Of a stretch of DNA of 64,000 nt, positions 24,986 through 34,679 are shown one piece after another (the first letter of the stretch is position 1; each line of letters starts with the position of its first letter). The DNA comes from Eucalyptus grandis. Lineage: Eukaryota > Streptophyta > Magnoliopsida > Myrtales > Myrtaceae. The stretch covers positions 50,389,738 through 50,453,737 of the forward strand of contig NC_052612.1 of the NCBI RefSeq assembly GCF_016545825.1, read 5' to 3'. A program made the position numbers and the translations under genes. Under the pieces are notes generated by a model, which worked only from the letters and a program-made list of their open reading frames with translations, ran no database searches and was not told the DNA's origin.

Positions 24986-25329
24986 AAAAAGGTAAAGGAA
25001 TAAAATGCTTTTGACTAGTTGGAAAATCAGGCCTTTTTTGAAACTAATTTAATCGCTTCAAATCTTTATTTGAAATAAGATCTACTTTGACCCTTATTTA
25101 AAAAAATAAGAGCACTTCAGGTCTACTAACTATTTTATATCCAAAATTATAATTCTCAAAAAAAAAATTCACATCCACCATAATCAATTTATAGGGACAA
25201 ATTTGGGAACAATCCTGACAAGAAGTATCACTTATGAAATTTAATTTCTCATTGCATCCAAAAAAAAGGCAGAGACCTCTTTATGATTGGTCCGTACCCC
25301 CTCAAAAGAATTTCTTTTGTATTTTTAAA

Positions 25330-25603
25330 AGGATGTCTATACACTTATGTCTATAGTAGTTAATTGCGAGCGGCCATTGTTTCAAATGGATATGAAGAAT
25401 GCATTTCTTCATGGAGATCTTGAGGAAGAAGTCTACATGAATCTTCCACTTGGGCATTCCTTATAGGATGAAGATGGAATTGTGTGCTGATTGAAGAAAG
25501 TTATCTACGGTCTTAAACAATCCCCTAGAGCATGGTACGGTAGACTTAGCACCGCATTAGTCAAGGTTGAATTCAAGCGAATTGCACCAGATTCCTCAAT
25601 GTT
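25330..25603 (+). pseudogene. Ty1/copia RT remnant, part 1
   Basis: Plus-strand copia reverse transcriptase: the [20 protein letters not shown] box at 25380, then LKKVIYGLKQSPRAWYGRLS (25485-25545), the [14 protein letters not shown] box. The frame continues to APDSSM at about 25600, where an insertion interrupts it. This is a different and differently oriented element from the minus-strand remnant at 24010-24985. Confidence 0.85.
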
Positions 25604-25755
25604 AGACCCATTAAATGGGTGGGTCAGGTCGGGTTTAGGTCGGGTCATAAATGGTCCGACCTATGAAAATCCCCATTTAACCCTAATTTATGACCCATTT
25701 ATTGTAATGCAAAATTTTGACTCATATCAGACCGACCTATACTTAGGATCCATTT

Positions 25756-25757
<2 letters not shown>

Positions 25758-25801
<44 letters not shown>
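25758..25801. repeat. (TA)n microsatellite
   Basis: About 21 uninterrupted TA units inside the hAT-like element. Confidence 0.95.
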
Positions 25802-25803
<2 letters not shown>

Positions 25804-25970
25804 AAAAATGGTATTGCTAAAATAGTTTTATACAACACAAATTTAATGGATAATTTTATAATTTTGAAATAATTATTTTAAAAATCAATTTTAATTATTA
25901 TTATTTTAAATTAAATTTTAATTATTTTTTTTAAATATAATTTTTCATTTTCTTTTTCTTTTTTGTTCTT

Positions 25971-26290
25971 CTTCGGCCATGGCGAGCCTCGAACTCGCCC
26001 GGCTCGCCAGCGGCGATTTGCAAGCTCGAGGCTCACCGAGATCCGGCTAGCTCGAGCTCACTCGGCAGGCGGCGAGGCTCCCGAGCCTTGCCGGATCGGG
26101 CGAGCTCGAGCTCACCCCTCGTCGGATTTGGCAAGCTTGAGGCTCGCTGGCGGGCGAGCTCGAGCTTGCCCTCGCCAAATCTAGCGAGGCTTAAGCCTTC
26201 TTTGGGCATTGGCGAGGCCTTTGCCGCACCTTGAGTTGGCAAGCTCGAGGCTCGCTTAGGTCGGTCGCCGGCCATTGCCGTCTTGACGAT
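25971..26290. repeat. GC-rich core of imperfect short repeats
   Basis: Built from diverged copies of words such as GGCAAGCTCGAGGCTCGC and GGCGAGCTCGAGCTCACC, many of them palindromic at the GAGCTC or CTCGAG core. A pyrimidine tract lies on the left and an AAG-rich purine tract on the right. Overlapping ORFs exist on both strands (25963-26184, 26033-26275) as a by-product of low AT content and look non-coding. A similar core lies in the Mutator-like element at 53560-53880. Confidence 0.7.
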
Positions 26291-26570
26291 TGGAGGAAGA
26301 AGAAAGAAAAAAAAAAGAAGAAAAAAAAATAAATAAAATTAAAATAAAAAACTAATTATAATTTCGGTTTTATAACTATTTTGTAAGGTTAAAGAGAGAA
26401 GAGAGAGAGATTGTGAGGTTTTGGGTGAAAATAGGTTCTAAATTCAACCCATTTAAGAATCACTTAAAACCCATTTAAGACCCATCTATCAAAGTCTTTA
26501 ATTGTTAAACCCATTTAACTACTTTTTGTCAAAAAGCAAGTGACTCATTTTGCCACCTCTACTCAATGTT

Positions 26571-27556
26571 TACCAAGGTCATGGATAGAGGAGTTGTTGT
26601 TGTCTTAGTATATGTTGATGATCTTGTGATTAGTGATCAGTTAGAGATTGAAGCTCTCAAGTAGCATTTAAATAAAGAATTTGACATCAAAGACCTCAGT
26701 AATTTGAGGCATTTCTTGGTATTGAGGTTGCTAGATCTCAGAAAGGGTTGTTCTTAACTTAGCGAAAGTATGTTCTTGATTTACTGAAGGAGACTAGCAA
26801 GTTAGGAGTCAAGCCAGCGAGCACCCCATGGATTATAATAGTAAGTTTATTTCTGATAATACATTGTTGCAGGATGTTGGGCAATTTTAGTGCCCCGTTG
26901 GACGATTGATTGATTTAACTATTACTCGACTTGAGTAGCACAAGCTATTAGCCATGTGAGTCAACTCATGCAGAAACCAACAAAGGGCACATGGAATTGA
27001 TAAATCACTTCTTCGGTACTTGAAAGGCCTCTCCAAAAGGGATTGATGAAGAATAATGGTCACATGAACATCATTGGTTATGTGAATGCGGATTGGCTTG
27101 GTAGCCTCGTTGATAAAAAAATCTACTACAGGTTTTTGTACATTTGTGGGAGGAAATCTTGTCACTTGGAAGAGTAAGAAACAAGTGGTTGTTGCATGAT
27201 CTAGTGCAGAGGTAAAATATCGAGTTAGGGTTACGACTACAAGTGAAATAGTATGGTTGAGATTGTTGCTTCAAGAGTTGGGTTGCAACTCTATAACCAA
27301 ATGAACGAAACTGTTATGTGATAATCATGCCGCTACTCATATTGCTTTGAATCCTGTATTCCATGAGGGGATTGAGCACTTAGAGGTGGATTGTCACTTT
27401 GTGAGAGAAATTTGCAAGATAAGACTATTGAGACACCGTACATTCGTAGTGAAGATCAATTAGCGGACGTCTTTATCAAGACTCTGTCTAAAGGAGCATT
27501 TCAAGAGATGGTGAACAAGTTGACCTTTGATGATCTCTTTGGTCCAAGCGGAGGAG
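26571..27556 (+). pseudogene. Ty1/copia RT-RNase H remnant, part 2
   Basis: Continuation of the interrupted RT. VLVYVDDLVISDQ (YVDD box intact, 26605) is followed by HLNKEFDIKDLSNLRHFLGI, KYVLDLLKETSKLGVKPAST, then the RNase H with RSLIKKSTTGFCTFVGGNLV-like and TWKSKKQVVVA (27120-27200), [20 protein letters not shown] (27308-27370), [11 protein letters not shown] and [20 protein letters not shown] (27440-27505). Several stops and one frame change. The reading ends near 27550, directly before the LTR start. Confidence 0.85.
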
Positions 27557-27847
27557 TGTTGGCGGAATTCATGCTCCTATTCTTGGAAAGGAGATGTGAA
27601 TATTGTATTTCCTATTTTTGCATCTGGATTTATTTCCTATTTCTGCATCTTGATTTTAGGGATATTTTTTCTTGATATTTTTCCTTTTATGGTTTTAGCA
27701 ACCATGTTCTGTACATATAGAAAATAATGGGAGATCATCTCTCACGACACAAGAAAAGAAGAGTGTGAGAGTTTTTTTCTGAAGACGTTGGGACATTGCC
27801 GAACCTCGTTAAATTCTTACCTCCATTTGTTCTTTCTTTGTTTTACA
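27557..27847 (+). repeat. Probable copia 3' LTR
   Basis: TGTTGGCGGAATTC starts right after the RNase H end and a purine-rich ggaggag. The segment runs about 290 bp to a TTTTACA near 27847, giving TG...CA ends. Direct repeats of TTTCCTATTTYTGCATCT occur inside. There is no 5' LTR partner, because the 5' part of this element is missing. Confidence 0.55.
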
Positions 27848-27899
27848 ATAGTATCATATGATGATTTGTGACAGATTGTTTGGTTTCAAATCAGGTCAG

Positions 27900-28562
27900 C
27901 AATGTGTTCGTTTTGGTATGGATCTTCTCTCCCGTCGGTATATGAGTTTCATAGATATCTTGGTTTCTTCATCGCAATCCACATGTATGGAACTGCATTG
28001 CTTACTAGAATTAAGTTTGTCACCAGTTGCCTTGGTAACTCTGGTGATTAGTGTAGGTATACAATTGAAAAAGAAAAAGGAGAGAACCTGATGGCATAAA
28101 CCTCGCTAGCATGACTTTCCTTTTGTGAATCACCGCTCTCATACTTCTATATCTCCTCAATAGCTAAGTTCGTGTGTGTCTACGATAACGGTCTATAGTT
28201 TGATTGAATGCCCCGAAACGAAGATGAGGATTGAGGAATGTGTCTGAGCCATGCATAATGTGAACTCGCGGCCTGGGATTGATTGACCAGAAGTGAGCAT
28301 GCGTAATTGATGTTGTGCATAGTTTCCAAACCGATTACTAGTCAGCTGCAAAATGGATGTAAAAGCTTGACATGAATTTGAATCTCGAGAGATGAATGCA
28401 GTGGAGGAGTATCGTTTCGTGGCTGTGCTCAATTCCTGTTTCACTTTTGAAGACACTGAAGATCTGATGCATTAGTTCGCATCTTTCGCACCAATTGTAT
28501 ACCGCATTACGAAACACATGCGCTGTCCATATTTTTGGTTGTGCACACATTGATCGGGAATT
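27900..28562. repeat. Duplicated host segment, left part (paralogue of 43440-44100)
   Basis: Collinear with 43440-44100: shared blocks include TTCTTCATCGCAATCC, GTTGCCTTGGTAA, GGAGAGAACCTGATGGC, TAATTGATGTTGTGCAT and TTGAAGACACTG. The copy is cut at 28562 by the Sirevirus-like element and continues at 38055. No reading frame is conserved between the two copies on either strand, so I treat it as non-coding or as a long-dead gene. ORFs at 28193-28456 and 28338-28601 (minus) are not supported. Confidence 0.7.
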
Positions 28563-29449
28563 TGTTGGAGAAATCCTCGTGAAGAGTTTTGAAGTTAACA
28601 AAATGTTTCCGTCAGTCTAGTCTGAAGGTCAGCAGACTCTGTTGGTTTAAAGTCTGCAGACTTCCGGACAGCCAGACTCAAGACTCAAAGTCTATCCTCA
28701 TTGACAGTCATTGATCCGTTGAAGAAAGGTTATTCCGAACTGGATGTTTTGTTCAGGATTTAACCTTATCATCTGAAGAAGATCTCGTGGCTGGAGAAGG
28801 CGTATCATAATCCTTTGATTGATCAAGATTGATTCAATGACTGAAGATTCGATGATTGTCTAAATATTATTGGAAGGTTCTACTTATGGAAACCGAGATC
28901 CTGATTGTATGGGCGAACATGATTGATGGGCTATCAACACGTTCCTTTAATAGCTCGAACGATCTTCCTAATTGATTCCGTCCAACGGATTGATTGGAGG
29001 AATTCCTTTGGAAAGTGCCAACGGGTATGATGGCATAAAGGAGTATATAAGGAAGACGTTCTTAGTTGTTTAAAGAGTGTGCGTAATAGAAGAATTCCAA
29101 AGTCTGAAGCTCCTATTTGTTTAGATAAATCTCTTGAGCGAATACTTGTATACAAAAGAGAGTCTATATTTGTGAGAGACCTTGAGGAGGTGTGATAGAA
29201 CATCTACACTGTGGAATCAAGGCAAAGCTGTGCTGTAACTTCTCTTTTGATCATAGTAAAATCCAGCCGGTGGGGGCATCGGTGCGGAAGAGTGGACGTA
29301 GGCTTGGAATAAGCCGAACCACTATAAATCCTGTGTTTGATTTCTCTCTCTCTCTACATCGATCGTATTTCAATCTGTTGCTTCCGTATTTGAGAAAAAT
29401 TGTTTGTGCGCCTATTCACCCCCTCTAGGTGTTTATACTAGCAATATCA
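28563..29449 (+). repeat. Sirevirus-like 5' LTR (887 bp)
   Basis: Nearly identical to the LTR at 37165-38049. I count by eye roughly a dozen substitutions and about as many short indels, most of the indels in the first 260 bases. A TATATAA box at 29044-29050 is a plausible core promoter for the element. Ends TG and CA. Confidence 0.9.
29044..29050 (+). promoter_or_regulatory. LTR TATA box
   Basis: TATATAA in GAGTATATAAGGAAG, about 400 bases before the LTR end. The same string is at 37641-37647 in the 3' LTR. It is the likely TATA box of the element's promoter; no other promoter element was recognised. Confidence 0.6.
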
Positions 29450-29450
29450 A

Positions 29451-29462
29451 TTGGTATCGAGC
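29451..29462 (+). other. Primer-binding site (initiator Met tRNA)
   Basis: TTGGTATCGAGC, one base after the 5' LTR. It is one or two changes from TGGTATCAGAGC, complementary to the 3' end of plant initiator-Met tRNA, which primes minus-strand synthesis in most copia elements. Confidence 0.8.
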
Positions 29463-29510
29463 ACGTGTACTTACTTTATTTGAAGTGTATTACTTCATAG
29501 TAAAAGATCC

Positions 29511-30470
29511 ATGGCTAGTATGCTAGCACCGGGGCGATGGAAGGGCAAAGCAATACCCAGACCACCTTACTTTGATGGAAAGGATTACAACATGCGGAAG
29601 AACAAGATGAAAGCTTTCCTACGATCAAAGGATCCTACGGAATGGGACGTTGTAGAAAAGGAATTACTCCTACCACTTTGCATCGGTCTCGAAAGAGGAA
29701 AAGAAACTGAAGAATCCAGCGGAATGTCTTAGGAAGAAATAACCAAGAGACGGACACTCGATGCAAAAGCAATTTATTCCTTATATTGTGCTTTATCACC
29801 AACTGAATATAATAGAATATCTTCTTGTGGTACAGCAAAAGAAGTTTGGGACAGATTGCATATCACCTATGAAGGAACGGTCAGTGAAGGAAACAAGAAT
29901 CAACATTCTTCTCGGTCAATCACGAAGCCTTGAGAATGAAGCGGGAGAATCAATATCGACATGTTTAGTCGTTTTACAGATATTGTAAATGGTCTTGAAA
30001 ATCAAGGTCAACCAACTTTGATCCCATGAAGGTAAACAAGCTACTGCGTGGACTCTCCAAGGATTGGAATCACATAAAGACTTCGATAAGAGAGACGCGA
30101 GAATTATGCCACTATCGTCGATGAGCTGATTGGAACTCTTCAGTCCTATGAAGTGGAAAGAATCAATGAAGATGAAGATCCAAGAGGTAAGAAATCCATT
30201 GCATTAAAATCAAATGATGATTCGATGTTACGATTCGAAGAAGATATGGACGATGAGGAGCTTGCTCTCATGATAAGAAGATTCGAGAAAACTAAACAGA
30301 AAAGGAAAAAGGTTCAACTCAAAGAAACAAGGCTTTCAAAGACAGCATACCAAGTCTGTTGATGATGAGGAACCAAACAAAGATGTAATCAATGCTTTGA
30401 ATGCAAGAAAAAGGGACACATCGTAATCATTGTCCTCTTTTGAAGAAAAAGAAAGGAAAAGCTGAAAAAT
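29511..30470 (+). pseudogene. Sirevirus-like gag remnant
   Basis: ATG at 29511 opens MASMLAPGRWKGKAIPRPPY, FDGKDYNMRKNKMKAFLRS and WDVVEKELLLPL, typical of copia gag N-termini (YFDGxNYxxWK-like). Stops and shifts follow at 29730-30140. The frame at 30153-30362 has DELIGTLQSYEVERINE before it and DDEELALMIRRFEKTKQKRK, a segment characteristic of Sirevirus gag. The zinc knuckle CFECKKKGHI then lies at about 30393, but the last part is shifted (VIIVL in place of xxHCP). The element's capsid protein is therefore broken at several points. Confidence 0.8.
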
Positions 30471-31055
30471 TTCGAAAAGCTCTCAAAGTTGAAACCCGGA
30501 GCGATGCGAGTGTGAAGAAAGTGATAATGAATATGCCAATCTATGTCGATGACACAATTAGACTCGGACTCTGATCGGGCCGGACTCGGGATCCGACTCG
30601 AGACGGTGAATTTGAGGCAAGTAATTTTAAAATTCCTGTCAAAGTTTCTAAATATATTGAGGAACTATGCGTTAGTCTTAAGACTTCTCTCAAAAGTATT
30701 TCCAAACTAAAAAGGAAAACTCAGCTCTAAAACAAAAGGAAAAGGTTTTAGCGAGAAAAAGTTAAAAGTCTAGACTTGTCTCTGTTTCCAATCTTAAAGA
30801 AAGTGAAGAAAATATTTTAAAAGAAAATGCTTTCTTTAAAACAGGACTTATCTAATATATCAAAGAAATTTTCTATGGGATCTGAAAAACTTGAGAAAAT
30901 TCTTTCAAAGCACAAAGACCTTACTTCAATAAGTCAGTGCGGGTATGTGAAGAAACAATTCCCTTGATTGATTTTCCTAAAGTAAAAGAAAGAATTAAGA
31001 AAAGGCTTTCAAGTGAGGTTTACAAAAATCACTTCAAGAAAGTCTTTGTAAAACC
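30471..31055 (+). pseudogene. Gag C-terminal / spacer region, lysine-rich coiled-coil-like
   Basis: In shifting frames: RKALKVETRSDAS, then a low-complexity stretch of repeated GACTCGG-like words at 30555-30610 (Asp/Ser-rich when translated), then KIPVKVSKYIEELCVSLKTS, ISKLKKENSALKQKEKVLAR and similar heptad-like Lys/Leu/Glu-rich text to about 31000. Long spacers of this kind are known in Sirevirus Gag. Contains several stops. Confidence 0.6.
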
Positions 31056-31520
31056 CGTAGGTAGAAATGCTCTCGGATGTTCTAAGTGCAACGTCAGGAT
31101 CACTTTGAAAAAGAGTGTCCTATGGTATAGAAACCTATTAAGAAAGTATGGGCTAATACTTGTTTATCTTACTAACACCAAAGGACCCAAGAAAATTTGG
31201 GTACCAAAGAAAGCTTGAGACTTTTGTTAAATGCGGGTCTCCATCAAGAAACAGTAAAGTGGTATCTTGGCGGATGCTCAAGACACATGTGGGAGACTCA
31301 AATTGCTTTATAAAGCTTGCTCAAGTAAATGGTGGAAAAGTTTCATTTGGTGGAAACAGCAAAGGAAGTATTGTGGGATTTGGAACCGTGAAAATTGGAA
31401 CTCTCACAATAAGTAATGTTTCCTTAGTGGAAGGACTCAATTACAATCTTCTCGGCATTAGTCAATTGTGTGATCCGGTTTCAAGATCTCCTTTCAAGAA
31501 GGAACATGTTCCGGAATAAG
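31056..31520 (+). pseudogene. Second zinc motif and aspartic protease remnant
   Basis: NALGCSKCNVRITLKK at about 31063 is a shifted second zinc motif. TNTKGPKKIWVPKKA (31174-31218) is the sequence that normally precedes the protease in this lineage. The protease core reads KWYLGGCSRHM near 31258, where copia elements have WYLDSGCSRHMTGD. The catalytic Asp and Ser codons of DSG are gone, apparently through a small deletion. Then QVNGGKVSFGGNSKGSIVGF, GTVKIGTLTISNVSLVEGLN and YNLLGISQLCD (31325-31480) complete the fold. Confidence 0.8.
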
Positions 31521-32697
31521 TAAAGACTCTACTCAATCTTTTCTCGGGTCGAAGACATGGAAACATCTATCTTACGGATGTGAAACCAAATGAATCGCAA
31601 TGTCTTATCTCAATTCAAGACGAAGCAAGCTTATGGCACAAAAAGCTTGGTCATGTCAACATGAAGCAATTAGCCAAAATTTCTTCAAAACAGCTTGTTC
31701 GAGGACTACCCCATTGCCACACCAAAAGACTGATTCATGCACTCCATATGATGCAGGAAAGCAGGTAAGAAATTCTTTTAAACCAATTAATTATGTCTCT
31801 ACTAATCATGTACTACGGTTGCTGCATATGGATCTCTTCGGACCAACTTGAGAACTCAAAGTATTGGGGGTAAGAAGTCGCCTAGTAATTGTTGATGATT
31901 ACTCCCGTTTTACTTGGGTATATTTCCTTTCAAGTAAGTCCGAAACCTTTTCGTATTTTGAAAATTTTGCTAAAAAGGTTCAAAATGAAAAAGGTTGTGT
32001 TATCTCTAGTATAAGAACAGATCATGGAGGTGAATTTAAAAATCAAGATTTTACAAAATTTCCGTGATGAATCTTTTGTAAGCATATGTTTTCCTCTCCA
32101 TACACTCCTCGGCAAAATGGAGTTGTGGAAAGAAAGTACGAGATCTCTTCAAGAAATGGCTAGAACTCTTTTAATTGAAAGTAGAATTTCTTCTCGATTT
32201 TGGGCGGAAAATGTTTCAATGCTTGCTATATCATCAATAGAGTTTTCTTAAGATCTATTCTTGAAAACCCCTTATGAGTTATTCAAAGAAAAGAAGCCTA
32301 TTGTTTCATACTTTCATGTATTTGGGTGCAAATGTTTCATATTGAAAAATGCAAAGATCGAGTTGGTAAGTTTGAAGAAAGATCGGATGAAGGTATCTTC
32401 CTTGGATATTCTACTTTAAGCAAAGCCTACGAGTCTATAACAAGAAGAGCCGGTGTGGAGGAGTCAATGAATGTCAAATTTCAAGACTCAACGCAAGATG
32501 AATCAAGTCGACTCATCAAGAAGAGTCGGGCAACTCTGAGCACCCTCCAAAGTCTACAACTCAAGAAGCATCTCGGACTCACGGAAAACCAGCTTCAAGA
32601 TGTTCGTGAAGATCTAAACAAAGAAAGAGATCATCAACCAGACAAATCAACGAGTAACTTTGGAAGCATAAGTCTAGTCATCCCAAAGATCTTATAA
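31521..32697 (+). pseudogene. Copia integrase remnant
   Basis: ASLWHKKLGHVNMKQLAKIS at 31625 starts the GAG-pre-integrase zinc region, followed by RGLPHCHTKR. The core follows as LRLLHMDLFGPT, a stop, then RLVIVDDYSRFTWVYFLSSK (first Asp in VDDYSRF, 31875-31930) and IRTDHGGEFKNQDFTKF (second Asp, 32010-32065). After a shift come the YTPRQNGVVERK position at about 32100 and the VFGCKCFILKN position near 32320. The C-terminal part (32326-32697) is Ser/Gln/Lys-rich. At least four frame breaks. Confidence 0.8.
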
Positions 32698-32749
32698 TCG
32701 GCGAAATTAATGAAGGAATTCGCACGAGATCCAAAAGGCGAGAAGAGTC

Positions 32750-33600
32750 TAGTCTTTGTGGCACTCGTTTGAAATTGAACCAAAGAGCATAGAAGAAGCT
32801 TTATCTGATAAAAGCTGGATTGAAGCTATGCAAGAAGAGCTCAGACAGTTCAGCATAAATGATGTTTGGGAATTGACATCCAAACCTAAAGGTAAAACTG
32901 TTATTGGAGCCAAATGGGTGTTCAGAAACAAGATGAACGAGAAAGGAAAAGTCGTACGAAATAAAGCAAGACTCGTGGCCAAGGGATATACGCAAGAAGA
33001 AGGAATAGACTATGATGAGACTTACGCTCCAGTGGCAAGGTTAGAAGCTATTCGTCTATTGCTTGCGTTTGCTTGTTTTAAGAATTTCAGGTTATTCCAA
33101 ATGGACGTCAAAAGCGCCTTCCTAAATGGATTTATCCATGAGGAAGTTTATGTGGAACAACCGCCAGGGTTTGAAGACCCAAAGAAGCCAGGACTCGTCT
33201 TGGACCGAAAAGGCTTTGTATGGTTTAAAGCAAGCACCTCGGGCTTGGTACGACAGGTTAAGTAATTTCCTATTACAAAATGGTTTTGTCAAAGGTAAAG
33301 TAGATACGACCTTATTTATCAAGAAGGAAAACAAAAGTTTCTTACTTGTTCAAATATATGTGGATGACATTATTTTCGGATCCTCTAATGAGAATCTGTG
33401 CAAGAAATTTTCTAAGTCTATGTAGGATGAGTTTGAAATGAGTATGATGGGAGAATTAACATTCTTTCTTGGTCTTCAAATAAAACAATTGAAGGAAGGA
33501 ACTTTTATTTATCAAGAAAAATATGTGAATGATCTTGTCAAAAGGTTTTGACTGGAGAATTGCAAAAGGTAGACATTCCAATGTCAAGTTCTTTAAAGAT
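32750..33600 (+). pseudogene. Copia reverse transcriptase remnant
   Basis: The best-kept part of the element. 32756-33265 reads [79 protein letters not shown] and [20 protein letters not shown]. One shift at about 33215 leads into [20 protein letters not shown] and LLVQIYVDDIIFGSSNENLC (catalytic YVDD intact, 33350-33400). A TAG at 33423 then FEMSMMGELTFFLGLQIKQL follow. Only one frameshift and one stop separate this RT from an open frame. Confidence 0.9.
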
Positions 33601-34323
33601 AGACAAAGATGAAGAAGGGAAGAAAGTTGATCAAAAGTCAGGGGAGCATTATAGGATCACTTCTTTATCTTACTGCCTCTAGACCTGATATTTTGTTGAG
33701 TGTTTGCATCTGTGCTAGGTTTCAATCAGATCCTAGAGAATCTCATCTCAGTGCTGCGAAACGCATCATTAAATACGTCGCTTCATCATCAAGCATCGGT
33801 CTTTGGTATCCTAAGAAGGAGACTTTAATCTTCTAGGATATTCGAGACGCGAATCTGGCCGGTTGCGAGTTGATAGAAAGAGCACTTCAGAACTTGCCGG
33901 TTGCTTGGAAACGGGACGGTGTCTTGGTTTTCAAGGAAACAAAGCACTGTGTCTCTTTCAACAACAGAAGCAGAGTATGTAGCTCTTGGAAGCTGCTGTT
34001 CGCAAATTCTATGGATAAAACAACAGCTAAGAGACTTTGAAATTGAAGACTCATGCACGGAGATTAATTGCGACAACACCAGCGCTATCAACCTCACCAA
34101 AAATCCAATTCTCCACTCAAGAGCAAAGCATATAGAAATTCGACATCACTTTATAAGAGACCATGTTCAAAATGGAGATGTTTCAATTCAATTTGTTGAC
34201 TCAAAGAATCAAGCGGCGGATATATTCACAAAGCCTTTGGAGAAAAATCAATTTGAGTCTATACGGACCGGACTAAAGACTCGGGCTTACAAGACTTTAT
34301 CAACAGTCTTGGCTAGACCTTGA
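33600..34323 (+). pseudogene. Copia RNase H remnant
   Basis: GSIIGSLLYLTASRPDILLS and VCICARFQSDPRESHLSAAK (33640-33770) give the RT-RNase H connection. After breaks near 33835-33900, the frame at 33901-34323 has WFSRKQSTVSLSTTEAEYVA, INCDNTSAINLTKNPILHSR, AKHIEIRHHFIRDHVQNGDV and NQAADIFTKPLEKNQFESIR, ending at a TGA (34321-34323). Catalytic acidic positions in TEAEY and CDN are visible. This is the end of pol. Confidence 0.9.
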
Positions 34324-34679
34324 CTGTAAGTCTTTTCTCTCCAATCTTATCTTGAAAAGGTACGATCATCGATTGTGTTTAAATTGTTGCTATATTTAAT
34401 TAACATAAATATTGCATTGATTCATTTTCAAAAGGGAAGTTATTTTTGAAATAACTATTTTTGCGGATAAAGACAGTTATTTTGAAAAGGCATATTTTTA
34501 TTTCCTTTGTGACGGTTTGTTTACTCTTCTTTTTTAACCGAACAAGCACCGTCGATTTCTCTTCACTTTTCTACTCTCTCTCAAAAACCCTAAAAGCATC
34601 GATCCTCCATTCCCGTTTGTCTTCTTCGCTAAATCTTCAAAAAGTTATCATCTTTTTTGGGAAAGTCAAGCTAGGAAAC

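Larger units (their letters stand above)
25604..26561. mobile_element. hAT-like non-autonomous element splitting the copia RT
   Basis: The copia frame is cut after APDSSM and resumes at 26571 with the next residues FTKVMDRG. CTCAATGTT flanks both sides (25595-25603 and 26562-26570), an 8-9 bp target duplication. The right end, reversed, reads TAGAGGTGGCAAAATGAGTC, the typical hAT terminus of plants. The left end starts AGACCCATTAAATGGGTGGG and lacks the outermost part, so it is probably eroded. Inside are a (TA)n tract and a GC-rich core (25971-26290) bounded by T-rich and A-rich arms. No transposase is present. Confidence 0.75.
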
